In this document: positions 1 through 7,239 of the stretch, in pieces
Layout of the letters: every line of letters starts with the position of its first letter
How positions within the stretch are numbered: position 1 is the stretch's first letter
Origin: JAYPUG01 sp038117265
GTDB taxonomy: Bacteria > Pseudomonadota > Alphaproteobacteria > UBA6615
NCBI GenBank assembly: GCA_038117265.1
Contig: JAYOFO010000011.1
Span: 1 to 49,675, forward strand
DNA: 49,675 nucleotides
Reading direction: 5' to 3'
The notes under the pieces: generated by a model
Told to the model about the DNA's origin: nothing
What the model saw: the letters and a program-made list of their open reading frames with translations, nothing else
Databases searched by the model: none
Translations under genes and position numbers: made by a program

Positions 1-475
1 GGTCGGCGAAGGTGCCGCCCAGCCCGGCGCGCACCGGCCAGCCCGCCGGGGCGGGCACGGCGTACAGCGCGAAGGCAACGGCGCAGACGGCGAGCAGCAG
101 TGCCAGCACGCGCCAGCCGAAGCGGTACACCGGCAGATGGCGCACCAGCCGTGCGCCCCAGGCGAGGAGGGCGAGGATGGGCAGGGCGGCGGCGAGGCCG
201 AACGACTGCAGGCCCAGATCGGCTGCGGTGGCGCCCGGCGCGCCGAGCAGGTTGGCGGGGCTGCGGCCCGTCGCGTTGTTCAGCGAGGCATCGAGGCTGT
301 CGTAGCTGCCCAGCGCCACGGCCAGCGCCGCGGCGGCCAGAAGGAACGCCCCGCCGGCGATCTCGAACAGGCGGCGGCGCGCGAATGCGCGCACCGGATC
401 GGGCAGGAAGGTGAGGCGCCGGGCAAGGCCGCGGGCCAGCTGGCCGCCGGCTTCGGGGTGTGCGTTCACTGCCAT
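1..475 (-). CDS. ftsK: DNA translocase FtsK, N-terminal part (cut by window edge)
   Basis: FtsK is the septum-anchored, ATP-driven DNA pump that clears chromosome termini at division. Only the first 158 codons are inside the window; the motor and gamma domains lie beyond position 1. The start is the ATG at 475-473 (MAVNAHPEAGG). The visible part has the FtsK N-terminal membrane domain: a hydrophobic segment around residues 39-56, then the family signature SLNNATGRSPANLLG followed by GAPGATAADLGLQSFG, then further hydrophobic segments. The gene lies 30 bases downstream of the aminotransferase gene on the same strand, so the two are probably co-transcribed. Identification is by remembered family signature; confidence is high although the catalytic part is not seen. 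Confidence 0.88.
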   Translation of the reverse strand, partial: MAVNAHPEAGGQLARGLARRLTFLPDPVRAFARRRLFEIAGGAFLLAAAALAVALGSYDSLDASLNNATGRSPANLLGAPGATAADLGLQSFGLAAALPILALLAWGARLVRHLPVYRFGWRVLALLLAVCAVAFALYAVPAPAGWPVRAGLGGTFAD

Positions 476-505
476 GGTCTGTCTCGCCTCGTCCGTGGGT
501 GTTCG

Positions 506-1720
506 CTAGTGGGGAAGGGTTGCGAGGAGGCGCCGCATCGCCTCCTCGGTGGTCGCCAGGTCGTCGACCAGCGCCATCCGGATGTAGGCGGCGCCGGGGT
601 TGGAGCCCTCGGGATAGTCGCGCGCCAGGTAGGCGCCGGGCAGGACGCGCAGCCCCGCCTCGGCCCACAGCCGGTAGGCCGCGGCCTCGCTGTCGCCGAC
701 ATCGAGCCAGAGATAGAAGCCGCCGCCGGGGCGCGCGGCCCCGAACGCACCGCCGAGCATCTCGAGCGCGCGGTCGAACTTCCGGCGGTACAGTTCGCGG
801 CTCGCGGCCACATGCGCCTCGTCGCGCCACAGCGCGGCCGAGGCATGCATCACCGGTAGCGGCACCTGGGCGCCGCCATACTGGCGCAGGCGCAGCAGCA
901 GGCGGATCAGCCGGGGATCGCCCGCCACGAAGCCCGAGCGCAGGCCGGGCACGTTGGAGCGCTTGGACAGCGAGTGGAAGACCAGGGTGTTGGCGAAGGG
1001 GTCGTCGCCGCCCCCGGCGCCGGAGATCTCGCGGCAGGCGTCGAACAGGCCGGGCGGCTTGTCGCCGGTGTAGATCTCGGAATAGCACTCGTCGACGGCC
1101 AGCACGAAGTCGCGTTCGCGCGCCAGCCGGACCGCCGCGCAGAGCTGGTCGAGCGAGGCGACCGAGCCTTGCGGGTTGGCCGGCGTGTTGATGTAGGCCA
1201 GCGCCGCACGATCGAGGTCGGCCTCCGCCACCTTCGAAAAGTCGGGCTGGAAGCCCGATTCGGGCCCGGCGGGCATGAAAACGGCGTCCGCGCGCGCCAG
1301 CGCGCCGGCGCCGACATAGACCTGGTAGAACGGGTTCGGCATCAGCACGGCCGGCCGCGCGCCGGCCTTCGCCGTCGGCACCGACAGCAGGGCGGCCATG
1401 AACAGGGCCTCGCGGGTGCCCGAGACGACGGCGATGTGGCGCGCCGGGTCGACCATGCCGGCCGGCAGGTCGTAGCGCATCGTGCACCAGTCGGCGATGG
1501 CCGCGCGCAGCTCGTCGGGACCGTTGGGCGGGGGATAGCGCCCCCATTCCGACATGTCGCGGGTCAGGATCGGGGCGATGAACTCGGGCGGCGCGTGTTT
1601 CGGCTCGCCAATCTGCATGTGGATCGGGACGCAGCCCTCGGGCGGCCGGGCGTCGCCCAGCAGCGCCCGCAGCCGGTCGAACGGGTAATCGGAAAGCTTG
1701 TCGAGGATGTCGTTGTGCAT
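506..1720 (-). CDS. PLP-dependent aminotransferase, DapC-like (succinyldiaminopimelate transaminase type)
   Basis: A fold-type I PLP aminotransferase of 404 residues, the usual size for this class. Visible active-site features are INTPANPQG (Asn182), the aspartate in AVDECYSE (Asp210), the PLP lysine in SLSKRSN (Lys253) and an arginine shortly after it (RSGF). The N-terminal LSDYPFDRLRALL and IGEPKH are typical of the group often annotated as DapC, which would make N-succinyl-L,L-diaminopimelate for lysine and peptidoglycan. That substrate is inferred from overall resemblance and is not proven. I chose the ATG at 1720 rather than the possible extension to 1786, because homologues begin near MHNDILDKLSDYPF and the extension lies in A/T-rich upstream DNA. 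ftsK follows 30 bases downstream on the same strand. Confidence 0.8.
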   Translation of the reverse strand: MHNDILDKLSDYPFDRLRALLGDARPPEGCVPIHMQIGEPKHAPPEFIAPILTRDMSEWGRYPPPNGPDELRAAIADWCTMRYDLPAGMVDPARHIAVVSGTREALFMAALLSVPTAKAGARPAVLMPNPFYQVYVGAGALARADAVFMPAGPESGFQPDFSKVAEADLDRAALAYINTPANPQGSVASLDQLCAAVRLARERDFVLAVDECYSEIYTGDKPPGLFDACREISGAGGGDDPFANTLVFHSLSKRSNVPGLRSGFVAGDPRLIRLLLRLRQYGGAQVPLPVMHASAALWRDEAHVAASRELYRRKFDRALEMLGGAFGAARPGGGFYLWLDVGDSEAAAYRLWAEAGLRVLPGAYLARDYPEGSNPGAAYIRMALVDDLATTEEAMRRLLATLPH

Positions 1721-1862
1721 GCCGGGTGCGCCAGAATCCGCCTTCGCACAAAGTGAAAGCACGAAAATAGTACCAGAGTCATGCACTTGTATCCACCGGC
1801 TAATAAATGACTCAAGAAAAATGCGCGCCTGCCATGGGAATCGAGAGGGATTCGCTGCGGAT

Positions 1863-1880
1863 CACGTAAGAAACTACGTG
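1863..1880. promoter_or_regulatory. Perfect 6-bp inverted repeat upstream of the aminotransferase gene
   Basis: CACGTA, a 6-base spacer and TACGTG form a perfect palindrome in the A/T-rich 230 bases between the amt terminator and the aminotransferase start. The size and position fit a repressor or activator operator. No regulator gene is adjacent, so the binding protein is unknown. The stretch 1721-1952 otherwise holds only presumed promoter DNA; I could not fix -35/-10 boxes with confidence. Confidence 0.35.
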
Positions 1881-1952
1881 TGGATAAAGTGATTTTGGCC
1901 ATTTTTTCAGGGTTTTGGCGCAGAATTCGGCGAAACCGGTGAGTTGGGCACG

Positions 1953-1982
1953 AAAAAAGGCCCGGCGGGAGACCGCCGGGCC
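1953..1982 (-). terminator. Rho-independent terminator of the glnK-amt transcript
   Basis: On the minus strand a perfect 10-bp stem (GGCCCGGCGG / CCGCCGGGCC) with a 4-base loop is followed directly by six T residues. It lies about 35 bases past the amt stop codon. This is a textbook intrinsic terminator and separates amt from the aminotransferase gene. Confidence 0.88.
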
Positions 1983-2015
1983 ACAGTTTCGGGGGAAGTT
2001 GGACCGATGGGCCCG

Positions 2016-3371
2016 TCAGGCGCGCTGCGAACCGCGCCCGAACTCGGGGTAGGCCTCGAGGCCGAGCTCGGCCATGTCGAGGCCGGAATCCTCGTCCTCC
2101 TCGCTGGCCCGGATCCCCATCGTGTGCTTCAGCACCAGCCAGACGATAGAACTGGTGACCACGACGAAGGCGCCGATGGCGACGATGCCGATGATCTGGA
2201 CGACCAGGTCGCCGCCGCCGACGACGCCGACGGCCAGCGTGCCGCAGATTCCGGCGACGAGATGGGCCGAGATGGCGCCGACCACGTCGTCGATCCGGAG
2301 CTTGTCGAGCAGCGGGATCGTGATCACCACGAGCACGCCGCCGATCGCGCCGACGACGATCGACATCAAATGGTTGGTCAGGTCCGGGCCGGCCGTGATC
2401 GAGACCAGGCCGGCGATCGCGCCGTTGAGCGCCATCGTCAGGTCGACCTTCTTGTACAGCGCCTGGGTCATCAGCATCGCCGCCACGACGCCGCCCGCGG
2501 CACCGAGGTTGGTGTTGGTGAAGACGATGGCCATCCAGGTGGCGTCCGCCGCCGAGCCCAGCGCCAGCTGCGAGCCGCCGTTGAAGCCGAACCAGCCGAG
2601 CCACAGGATGAACGTGCCCAGGGTGGCCAGCGGCAGGTTGGCGCCCGGGATCGGGTTGACCTGGCCGTCTGGACCGTATTTTCCCTTGCGGGCACCGAGG
2701 ATGACGGCGCCGGTCAGCGCGGCCCATCCGCCCACCGAATGGACGATGGTGGAGCCCGCGAAGTCGGAGAAGCCCATCTCGGACAGCCAGCCGCCGCCCC
2801 AGGTCCAGGAACCCTGGATCGGATAGATGATGCCGGTCAGCACGACCACGAAGATCAGGAACGGCCACAGCTTGATGCGTTCGGCCACGGTTCCCGAGAC
2901 GATCGAGGCCGCGGTGGCGACGAAGACCATCTGGAAGAACCAGTCCGACGCCACGGAGTAGCCGCCCTCGATGACGGGCGAGACCAGCGCTTCGGTGGCC
3001 TCGTCGGCCCCCAGCAGCGCCAGTTCCGCCTCCGAGGGGTTGTAGAGGAACGAAATCGAGCCCATGAAGCCGCCGACATCGACGTACATCAGGTTGTAGC
3101 CGATGACGTAGTAGAGGATGCCCGCGATCGATTAGAGCGCGATGTTCTTGAGACAGATCGTCGCCGTGTTCTTCGAGCGCACGAGCCCGGATTCGAGCAT
3201 CGCGAAGCCGGCGGCCATCCACATCACCAGCGCGCCGGCGAACAGGAACGAGAATGTATTAAAGACGTAGGCGGTCTCGGCCTCCACCGCCGCCGCGGCG
3301 GGCCCGGCCAGCAGCAATCCCGCGCCCGCGGCAGCGATGCCCACGACCGTCTTGGTTTTCAAGCGGAACAT
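2016..3371 (-). pseudogene. amt: Ammonium transporter (Amt/MEP family) interrupted by an in-frame TAA at codon 80
   Basis: Amt proteins are trimeric inner-membrane channels for ammonium, gated by PII. The reading frame from the ATG at 3371 to the TGA at 2016-2018 (about 450 residues, normal size) is of Amt type throughout. It has a signal-peptide-like start, then FAMLESGLVRSKNT, then WTWGGGWLS, VHSVGGWAALTGA and LGWFGFNGGS. One codon breaks it: TAA at 3134-3132, in KNIAL-stop-SIAGILYY. Family members usually have Tyr here (ALYSIAG), so a single C-to-A change of TAC explains it. The frame is unchanged on both sides and no other lesion was seen. If the stop is real, only a 79-residue fragment is made unless there is readthrough or a restart near 3089. 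The gene is 20 bases downstream of glnK, the standard pairing, and is followed by a terminator. Confidence 0.85.
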
Positions 3372-3391
3372 TGTTCGATAACTCCTTGTGC

Positions 3392-3730
3392 CTAGAGCGC
3401 TTCGGTGCCGGTCTCGCCCGTGCGAATCCGCATCGCGCTGAGAACGCCCACGACGAAAATCTTGCCGTCGCCGATCCGACCGGTGTTGGCCGCCTTGGCG
3501 ATGACTTCGACGACGGAAGCGACCTGGCCATCGTCGACGACGACCTCGACCTTGACCTTGGGCAGGAAGCTCACGGCGTATTCCGCGCCGCGATAGATCT
3601 CCGTCTGCCCCTTCTGCCGCCCGTATCCCTTGACCTCGGTCACCGTGAGGCCCGCCACACCGAGTTCGGTGAGCGCCTCGCGTACCTCGTCGAGTTTGAA
3701 CGGCTTGATGACCGCCATAACCAGCTTCAT
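3392..3730 (-). CDS. glnK: PII nitrogen regulatory protein GlnK
   Basis: A 112-residue PII signal protein, the usual length. PII trimers bind ATP/ADP and 2-oxoglutarate, report nitrogen status and, as GlnK, block the Amt pore. The start MKLVMAVIKPFKLDEVREAL is canonical. The T-loop contains GRQKGQTEIYRGAEY with the uridylylation tyrosine at position 51. The C-terminal region GRIGDGKIFV matches the PII signature. It is directly upstream of amt (20-base gap), which favours GlnK over GlnB. A candidate sigma-54 promoter lies about 70 bases upstream of the ATG, in keeping with NtrC control. Nothing in this gene itself looks damaged. Confidence 0.93.
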   Translation of the reverse strand: MKLVMAVIKPFKLDEVREALTELGVAGLTVTEVKGYGRQKGQTEIYRGAEYAVSFLPKVKVEVVVDDGQVASVVEVIAKAANTGRIGDGKIFVVGVLSAMRIRTGETGTEAL

Positions 3731-3797
3731 GAAAGCCCCCTTCTGCGCGAGCCAGTGCCCGCGGCCGACGATTCGGCCGCAGTCTCGGAATCCGAAT

Positions 3798-3813
3798 TAC
3801 AAATCCCGTTCCA
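3798..3813 (-). promoter_or_regulatory. Candidate sigma-54 (RpoN) promoter for glnK-amt
   Basis: On the minus strand the 16-mer TGGAACGGGATTTGTA matches the -24/-12 consensus TGGCACG-N4-TTGCA with exact spacing and two mismatches, one of them in the -12 GC. It lies 68 bases upstream of the glnK ATG. Sigma-54/NtrC control of glnK-amt is well established in other Proteobacteria; its use here is inferred. The -12 mismatch lowers confidence. The rest of 3731-4009 is the divergent intergenic region with the UbiH-family gene, and I saw no clear NtrC site in it. Confidence 0.45.
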
Positions 3814-4009
3814 GAATCCTCGGAGACGGATATCTGTTTGATTACAGCGTGTTGGTTGCTTTCGGGTCGCGCTGCCGGCGCCGGCGTTGATCAAAACCAG
3901 TGCACTGACGTTCGTATGGTTAAATTATGTGCAACGTTGTGACAGGAAATTCTCCGGTGTGGGGTTCTGCCGCATGGACACGCGAGGCATCCGGCGCGAT
4001 GGTGCGGGC

Positions 4010-5263
4010 ATGAGCGATGCCGGAAATCCGATAGTCGTTGAGGCCGCGATCGTCGGCGCCGGGATGACGGGCCTGACCCTGGCCTGTGCCCTCGCCGGCG
4101 CGGGCCTATCGGTTGCCGTGATCGACCGGACCGATCCCGCGGCGATGACCGCGGCCGGGTTCGACGGCCGCACGACGGCAATCGCGGCCGGCAGCGCGCG
4201 GGTGCTCGACGGGATCGGGCTGTGGGACGGGCTGGCGCCCCGCGCCTGCCCGATCAAGCGGATACGCGTCAGCGACGGCGACTCGCGGCTGTTTCTGCAT
4301 TACGACCATGCCGAGATCGGTGATGAGCCGCTGGGCTGCATCGTCGAGAACCGCGACATCCGCGACGCGCTCTACGCCCGTTCCGCGGCCGATCCGCGCA
4401 TTGCCATGCTGGCGCCGGCGGAGATCGCCGGCGTGACGCGCGAGACGGCCGGGGCCGAGGTCGCACTGGCCGACGGGCGCACGGTGCGCGCCCGTCTCGT
4501 GCTGGCGTGTGACGGGCGAGCCTCGACGCTGCGGCGCGGGGCGGGCATTCCCGTGACCAAGTGGCGCTATGGCCAGTCGAGCTTCGTGTGCAACATCGTC
4601 CACGAACGCCCGCACGACAACGTCGCGCATGAGCGCTTCCTGCCGGGCGGGCCGTTCGCGATCCTGCCGCTCAAGGACGCCGACACGCCGATCGCGGGGC
4701 TGCGCCACCGCTCCTCGATCGTGTGGAGCGAGGCCGACGCGCTGGCCGACGCGATCACGGCCATGGACGACGCCCGCTTCACCGCCGAACTGGCGGACCG
4801 GGTCGGCGGCTTCCTGGGCGAGATCGCGCTGGCCAGCCCGCGCCGCGTGCACCCGCTGGGCCTCAGCCACGCGATCCGTTACACCGACCGGCGGCTCGCG
4901 CTGGTCGGCGATGCGGCGCACGCCATCCACCCGATCGCCGGCCAGGGCCTCAACATGGGCATCCGCGATGTCGCCGCGCTGGCGGAGCTGCTGGTCGATG
5001 CGCGCCGGCTGGGCCGCGACATCGGCGAACCCGACATCCTCGCCGGTTACGAACGCTGGCGGCGGTTCGACAACATGCTCCTCGCCGTGGTCACCGACGC
5101 GCTGACGCGGCTGTTCTCCAACGACTTCGCGCCGCTGCGCGTGGCGCGCGACCTTGGCCTGGCGGCGGTCAACGCGACGCCGCCGGCGCGCCGCTTCCTG
5201 ATGCGCCATGCCATGGGCGTGGTCGGCGACCTGCCGCGGCTGGTGCGCGGCGAGGCGCTCTAG
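4010..5263 (+). CDS. UbiH/UbiF/COQ6-family FAD-dependent ubiquinone hydroxylase
   Basis: A class A flavoprotein monooxygenase that would hydroxylate the ring of the ubiquinone precursor. It is 417 residues from the ATG at 4010 (MSDAGNPIVVEAAIVGAG). Visible signatures are the N-terminal dinucleotide fold GAGMTG (residues 16-21), the middle DG motif in LVLACDGRAS and the second FAD motif LVGDAAHAIHPIAGQG with Gly300-Asp301. Which ring position it modifies cannot be read from the sequence; alphaproteobacteria use several paralogues (UbiH, UbiL, UbiM). Longer in-frame starts at 3887 and 3974 exist, but homologues start close to the dinucleotide fold. pncA begins 4 bases after the stop, so the two are probably one transcript. 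Confidence 0.85.
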   Translation: MSDAGNPIVVEAAIVGAGMTGLTLACALAGAGLSVAVIDRTDPAAMTAAGFDGRTTAIAAGSARVLDGIGLWDGLAPRACPIKRIRVSDGDSRLFLHYDHAEIGDEPLGCIVENRDIRDALYARSAADPRIAMLAPAEIAGVTRETAGAEVALADGRTVRARLVLACDGRASTLRRGAGIPVTKWRYGQSSFVCNIVHERPHDNVAHERFLPGGPFAILPLKDADTPIAGLRHRSSIVWSEADALADAITAMDDARFTAELADRVGGFLGEIALASPRRVHPLGLSHAIRYTDRRLALVGDAAHAIHPIAGQGLNMGIRDVAALAELLVDARRLGRDIGEPDILAGYERWRRFDNMLLAVVTDALTRLFSNDFAPLRVARDLGLAAVNATPPARRFLMRHAMGVVGDLPRLVRGEAL

Positions 5264-5267
5264 GCCG

Positions 5268-5897
5268 ATGTCCGCATACCTCGGGTCGGGCGACGCCCTG
5301 CTGGTCGTCGACTTGCAGAACGATTTCTGCGCCGGCGGTTCGCTGGTGGTGCCCGGTACCGACGAGATCGTGCCGCTGGTGAACGACCTTGCGGCGCACT
5401 TCGAACATGTGATCCTGACCCAGGACTGGCACCCGCCCGGCCACGAATCCTTCGCCTCGTCCCATGCGGGCAAGGCGCCGTTCGAGACGGTCACGGCCCC
5501 CTACGGCCCCCAGATCCTGTGGCCCGACCACTGCGTGCAGGACACGCCCGGTGCCGCGTTCCACCCGGACCTGCACGTGCCTGGCGCGGAGCTGATCGTG
5601 CGCAAGGGATTTCGGCGGGAGATCGATTCCTATTCGGCGTTCTACGAGAACGACCACGCGACCCCGACCGGACTTGCCGGCTATCTGCGCGAGCGCGGGC
5701 TGACGCGGCTGTTCGTGTGCGGGCTTGCCACCGACTTCTGCGTCGCCTGGACGGCGCTCGATGCACGGCGCACGGGATCCGCGGTGACGGTTCTGGAGAC
5801 GGCGTGCCGGGCGATCGACACTGGCGGCTCGCTTGCCGCCGCGAAGGCGCAGATGAAGGATGCCGGCGTGGTGCTGGCGGATGTCGAGGTCGGATAG
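5268..5897 (+). CDS. pncA: Nicotinamidase
   Basis: Hydrolyses nicotinamide to nicotinate for NAD salvage. The 209-residue isochorismatase-fold protein has the full set of expected residues: nucleophile-activating Asp15 in VVDLQNDFC, metal ligands in TQDWHPPGH (Asp53, His55, His59), catalytic Lys113 in VRKGF and nucleophile Cys158 in GLATDFCV. The start is ATG 5268, which immediately follows the stop of the ubiquinone hydroxylase; a longer frame back to 5208 would overlap that gene and is rejected. The protein lacks a signal peptide and should be cytoplasmic. The next gene is convergent, 24 bases downstream. Confidence 0.93.
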   Translation: MSAYLGSGDALLVVDLQNDFCAGGSLVVPGTDEIVPLVNDLAAHFEHVILTQDWHPPGHESFASSHAGKAPFETVTAPYGPQILWPDHCVQDTPGAAFHPDLHVPGAELIVRKGFRREIDSYSAFYENDHATPTGLAGYLRERGLTRLFVCGLATDFCVAWTALDARRTGSAVTVLETACRAIDTGGSLAAAKAQMKDAGVVLADVEVG

Positions 5898-5921
5898 GCC
5901 GCGCGCCGCAGCGCCGGCCGA

Positions 5922-6305
5922 TCAGGGATCGCGGCTGAGGCCGCGTTCGGCCAGATCGCGTTCGTACTGTGCCCACCATGCGGCATGGTTCTCGCCCAGC
6001 TCGCGCAGGTAGGTCCAGGAATAGAGGCCGGTGTCGTGCAGATCGTCGAAGTGCAGCCGCACCGCGTAGTTGCCGACCGGCTCGATCTTCATGATCCCGA
6101 CATGGCGGCGCCCCTCGATGATCTTGCGCTCGTCGGCGCCGTGGCCGCGCACCTCGGCCGACGGGCTGTAGACGCGCAGATACTCCGCCGGCAGGGTGAA
6201 GGTCGCGGCGTCGTCGAAGGCGACCGTCAGGGTCTTGTCGTCCTTGGCGTAGCGGAGCTCGGTCGGCCAAGCGGTGGGCGCGTTCACGGCGCCGGGCTCA
6301 GCCAT
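5922..6305 (-). CDS. DUF971 / GBBH-like N-terminal domain protein
   Basis: A 127-residue single-domain protein of the DUF971 family, which matches the N-terminal domain of gamma-butyrobetaine hydroxylases. Visible family features are WPTELRYAKDDKTLTV at the start, LPAEYLRVYSPSAEVRGHG in the middle and GNYAVRLHFDDLHDTGLYSW towards the end. The family is small, cytoplasmic and conserved next to Trm112- and Mrp-type genes; a role in iron or iron-sulfur metabolism has been suggested but is not established. It overlaps the upstream Trm112 gene by 8 bases, so it is very probably translated as part of the YbbN-LON-Trm112-DUF971 operon. Confidence 0.82.
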   Translation of the reverse strand: MAEPGAVNAPTAWPTELRYAKDDKTLTVAFDDAATFTLPAEYLRVYSPSAEVRGHGADERKIIEGRRHVGIMKIEPVGNYAVRLHFDDLHDTGLYSWTYLRELGENHAAWWAQYERDLAERGLSRDP

Positions 6306-6531
6306 TGTCGTCGAGGGTGCGCGCCTCGTCGGCGAGCATGATCGGGATCCCGTCGCGAATCGGATAGGCGAGGCCCACCTGCCGGCTGATCAGTTCCTGT
6401 CTCTCCGCGTCGTATTCGAGCGGTCCCTTGGTAACGGGGCAGACCAGGATCTCGAGCAGCCTGGGGTCGACCTTCGCCGCGCCCTTGCTCCCGCCAATCG
6501 TGCCGCCCTGGGTGTTTTCAGCCGGGGACAT
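6298..6531 (-). CDS. Trm112 family protein (YcaR-like)
   Basis: A 77-residue protein of the Trm112/YcaR family, small zinc-ribbon-like partners that in other organisms activate methyltransferases. The core LLEILVCPVTKGPLEYD and LAYPIRDGIPIMLADEAR is clear. As in many bacterial members only part of the cysteine set of eukaryotic Trm112 is kept (one Cys in LVCPVTKG). The chosen ATG at 6531 is preceded by a perfect AGGAGG ribosome-binding site that overlaps the end of the upstream LON-domain gene. The first 20 residues are a low-complexity extension, so a start nearer VDPRLLEIL is possible. It overlaps the DUF971 gene by 8 bases. Confidence 0.83.
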   Translation of the reverse strand: MSPAENTQGGTIGGSKGAAKVDPRLLEILVCPVTKGPLEYDAERQELISRQVGLAYPIRDGIPIMLADEARTLDDNG

Positions 6532-6540
6532 GCTGCCTCC

Positions 6541-7239
6541 TCAATTGAGCGACGGGCGGCCGTCGCCGCCTTCGCGCAGGGCCGATTCGAGCAGGCCGAT
6601 GAGAAGTTTGCAACGCGCCTCCAGATCGCGGCTCTCGAGCAGCACCTGCTTGTCGGCCGGCTCGAACGGACAGACCATCGACAGGGTGGTGACCAGGCGC
6701 TCGTCGGGCGTCTGGGCCAGCGCGTCCCAATCGGCCGCGATGCTGCGCTGCTCGAAGAAGCCCTTGAGGCCGGCGAGCAGGCGCTCGCGGTCGATCGCGA
6801 CGGGCGCCGCCGGCGCGAGATCGCCCGCAAAGGGCGCATAGTCGGGCCGCACGCGGCGATAGCCGTCGCGCATCTCGAGCTCCTCGGCGATGTCGAAACG
6901 GCACATGCCGCGCAGCTCGATCATGTAGCGGCCGTCGCCGGTCTCCTGGAAGGCGACGATCCGTCCGGCGCAGCCGGTCCGGTAGAGGTTGGTACCGTCC
7001 GGCGCGCTGAGCCCCGGCGTGCCGTCGGCGGCGGGCTGGACGATGCCGATGGTGCGGCCCTGGCCGAGCGCGGCGTCGACCATCGCCAGATAGCGCGGCT
7101 CGAACACGTTGAGCGGCAGGGTGCCGCGCGGCAACAGCAGCACGCCGTTGAGCGGAAACAGCGGCAGCGCGTCCGGCAGCCCGTCCGGCGTGGTGTCGGA
7201 TCTTGTGTCGGGGACAGGGCCGGACGGCGTGCCGGTCAC
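6541..7239 (-). CDS. LON-peptidase substrate-binding-domain protein
   Basis: A stand-alone LON N-terminal (LAN) domain protein of 232 residues with no ATPase or protease part. Family features are ALPLFPLNGVLLLPRGTLPL, FEPRYLAMVDAAL, the TGCAGRIVAF segment and a helical C-terminal half. Its role is unknown; it may bind unfolded or tagged proteins. The frame runs on upstream without an ATG near the domain, so I place the start at the GTG of 7239, which overlaps the TGA of the thioredoxin gene (GTGA), a normal coupled arrangement. The pairing with a thioredoxin-TPR co-chaperone supports a protein quality-control role, but that is inference. Confidence 0.82.
   Translation of the reverse strand: MTGTPSGPVPDTRSDTTPDGLPDALPLFPLNGVLLLPRGTLPLNVFEPRYLAMVDAALGQGRTIGIVQPAADGTPGLSAPDGTNLYRTGCAGRIVAFQETGDGRYMIELRGMCRFDIAEELEMRDGYRRVRPDYAPFAGDLAPAAPVAIDRERLLAGLKGFFEQRSIAADWDALAQTPDERLVTTLSMVCPFEPADKQVLLESRDLEARCKLLIGLLESALREGGDGRPSLN

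Noticed and set aside
1944..3395. A 483-codon plus-strand frame opposite amt that crosses the TAA position
   Set aside because: The minus strand has unmistakable Amt sequence on both sides of the stop. The plus-strand product is an Asp/His/Arg/Gln-rich shadow.
4106..5494. A 462-codon minus-strand frame opposite the ubiquinone hydroxylase and pncA genes
   Set aside because: It is a composition shadow without motifs; both plus-strand genes have all expected active-site residues.
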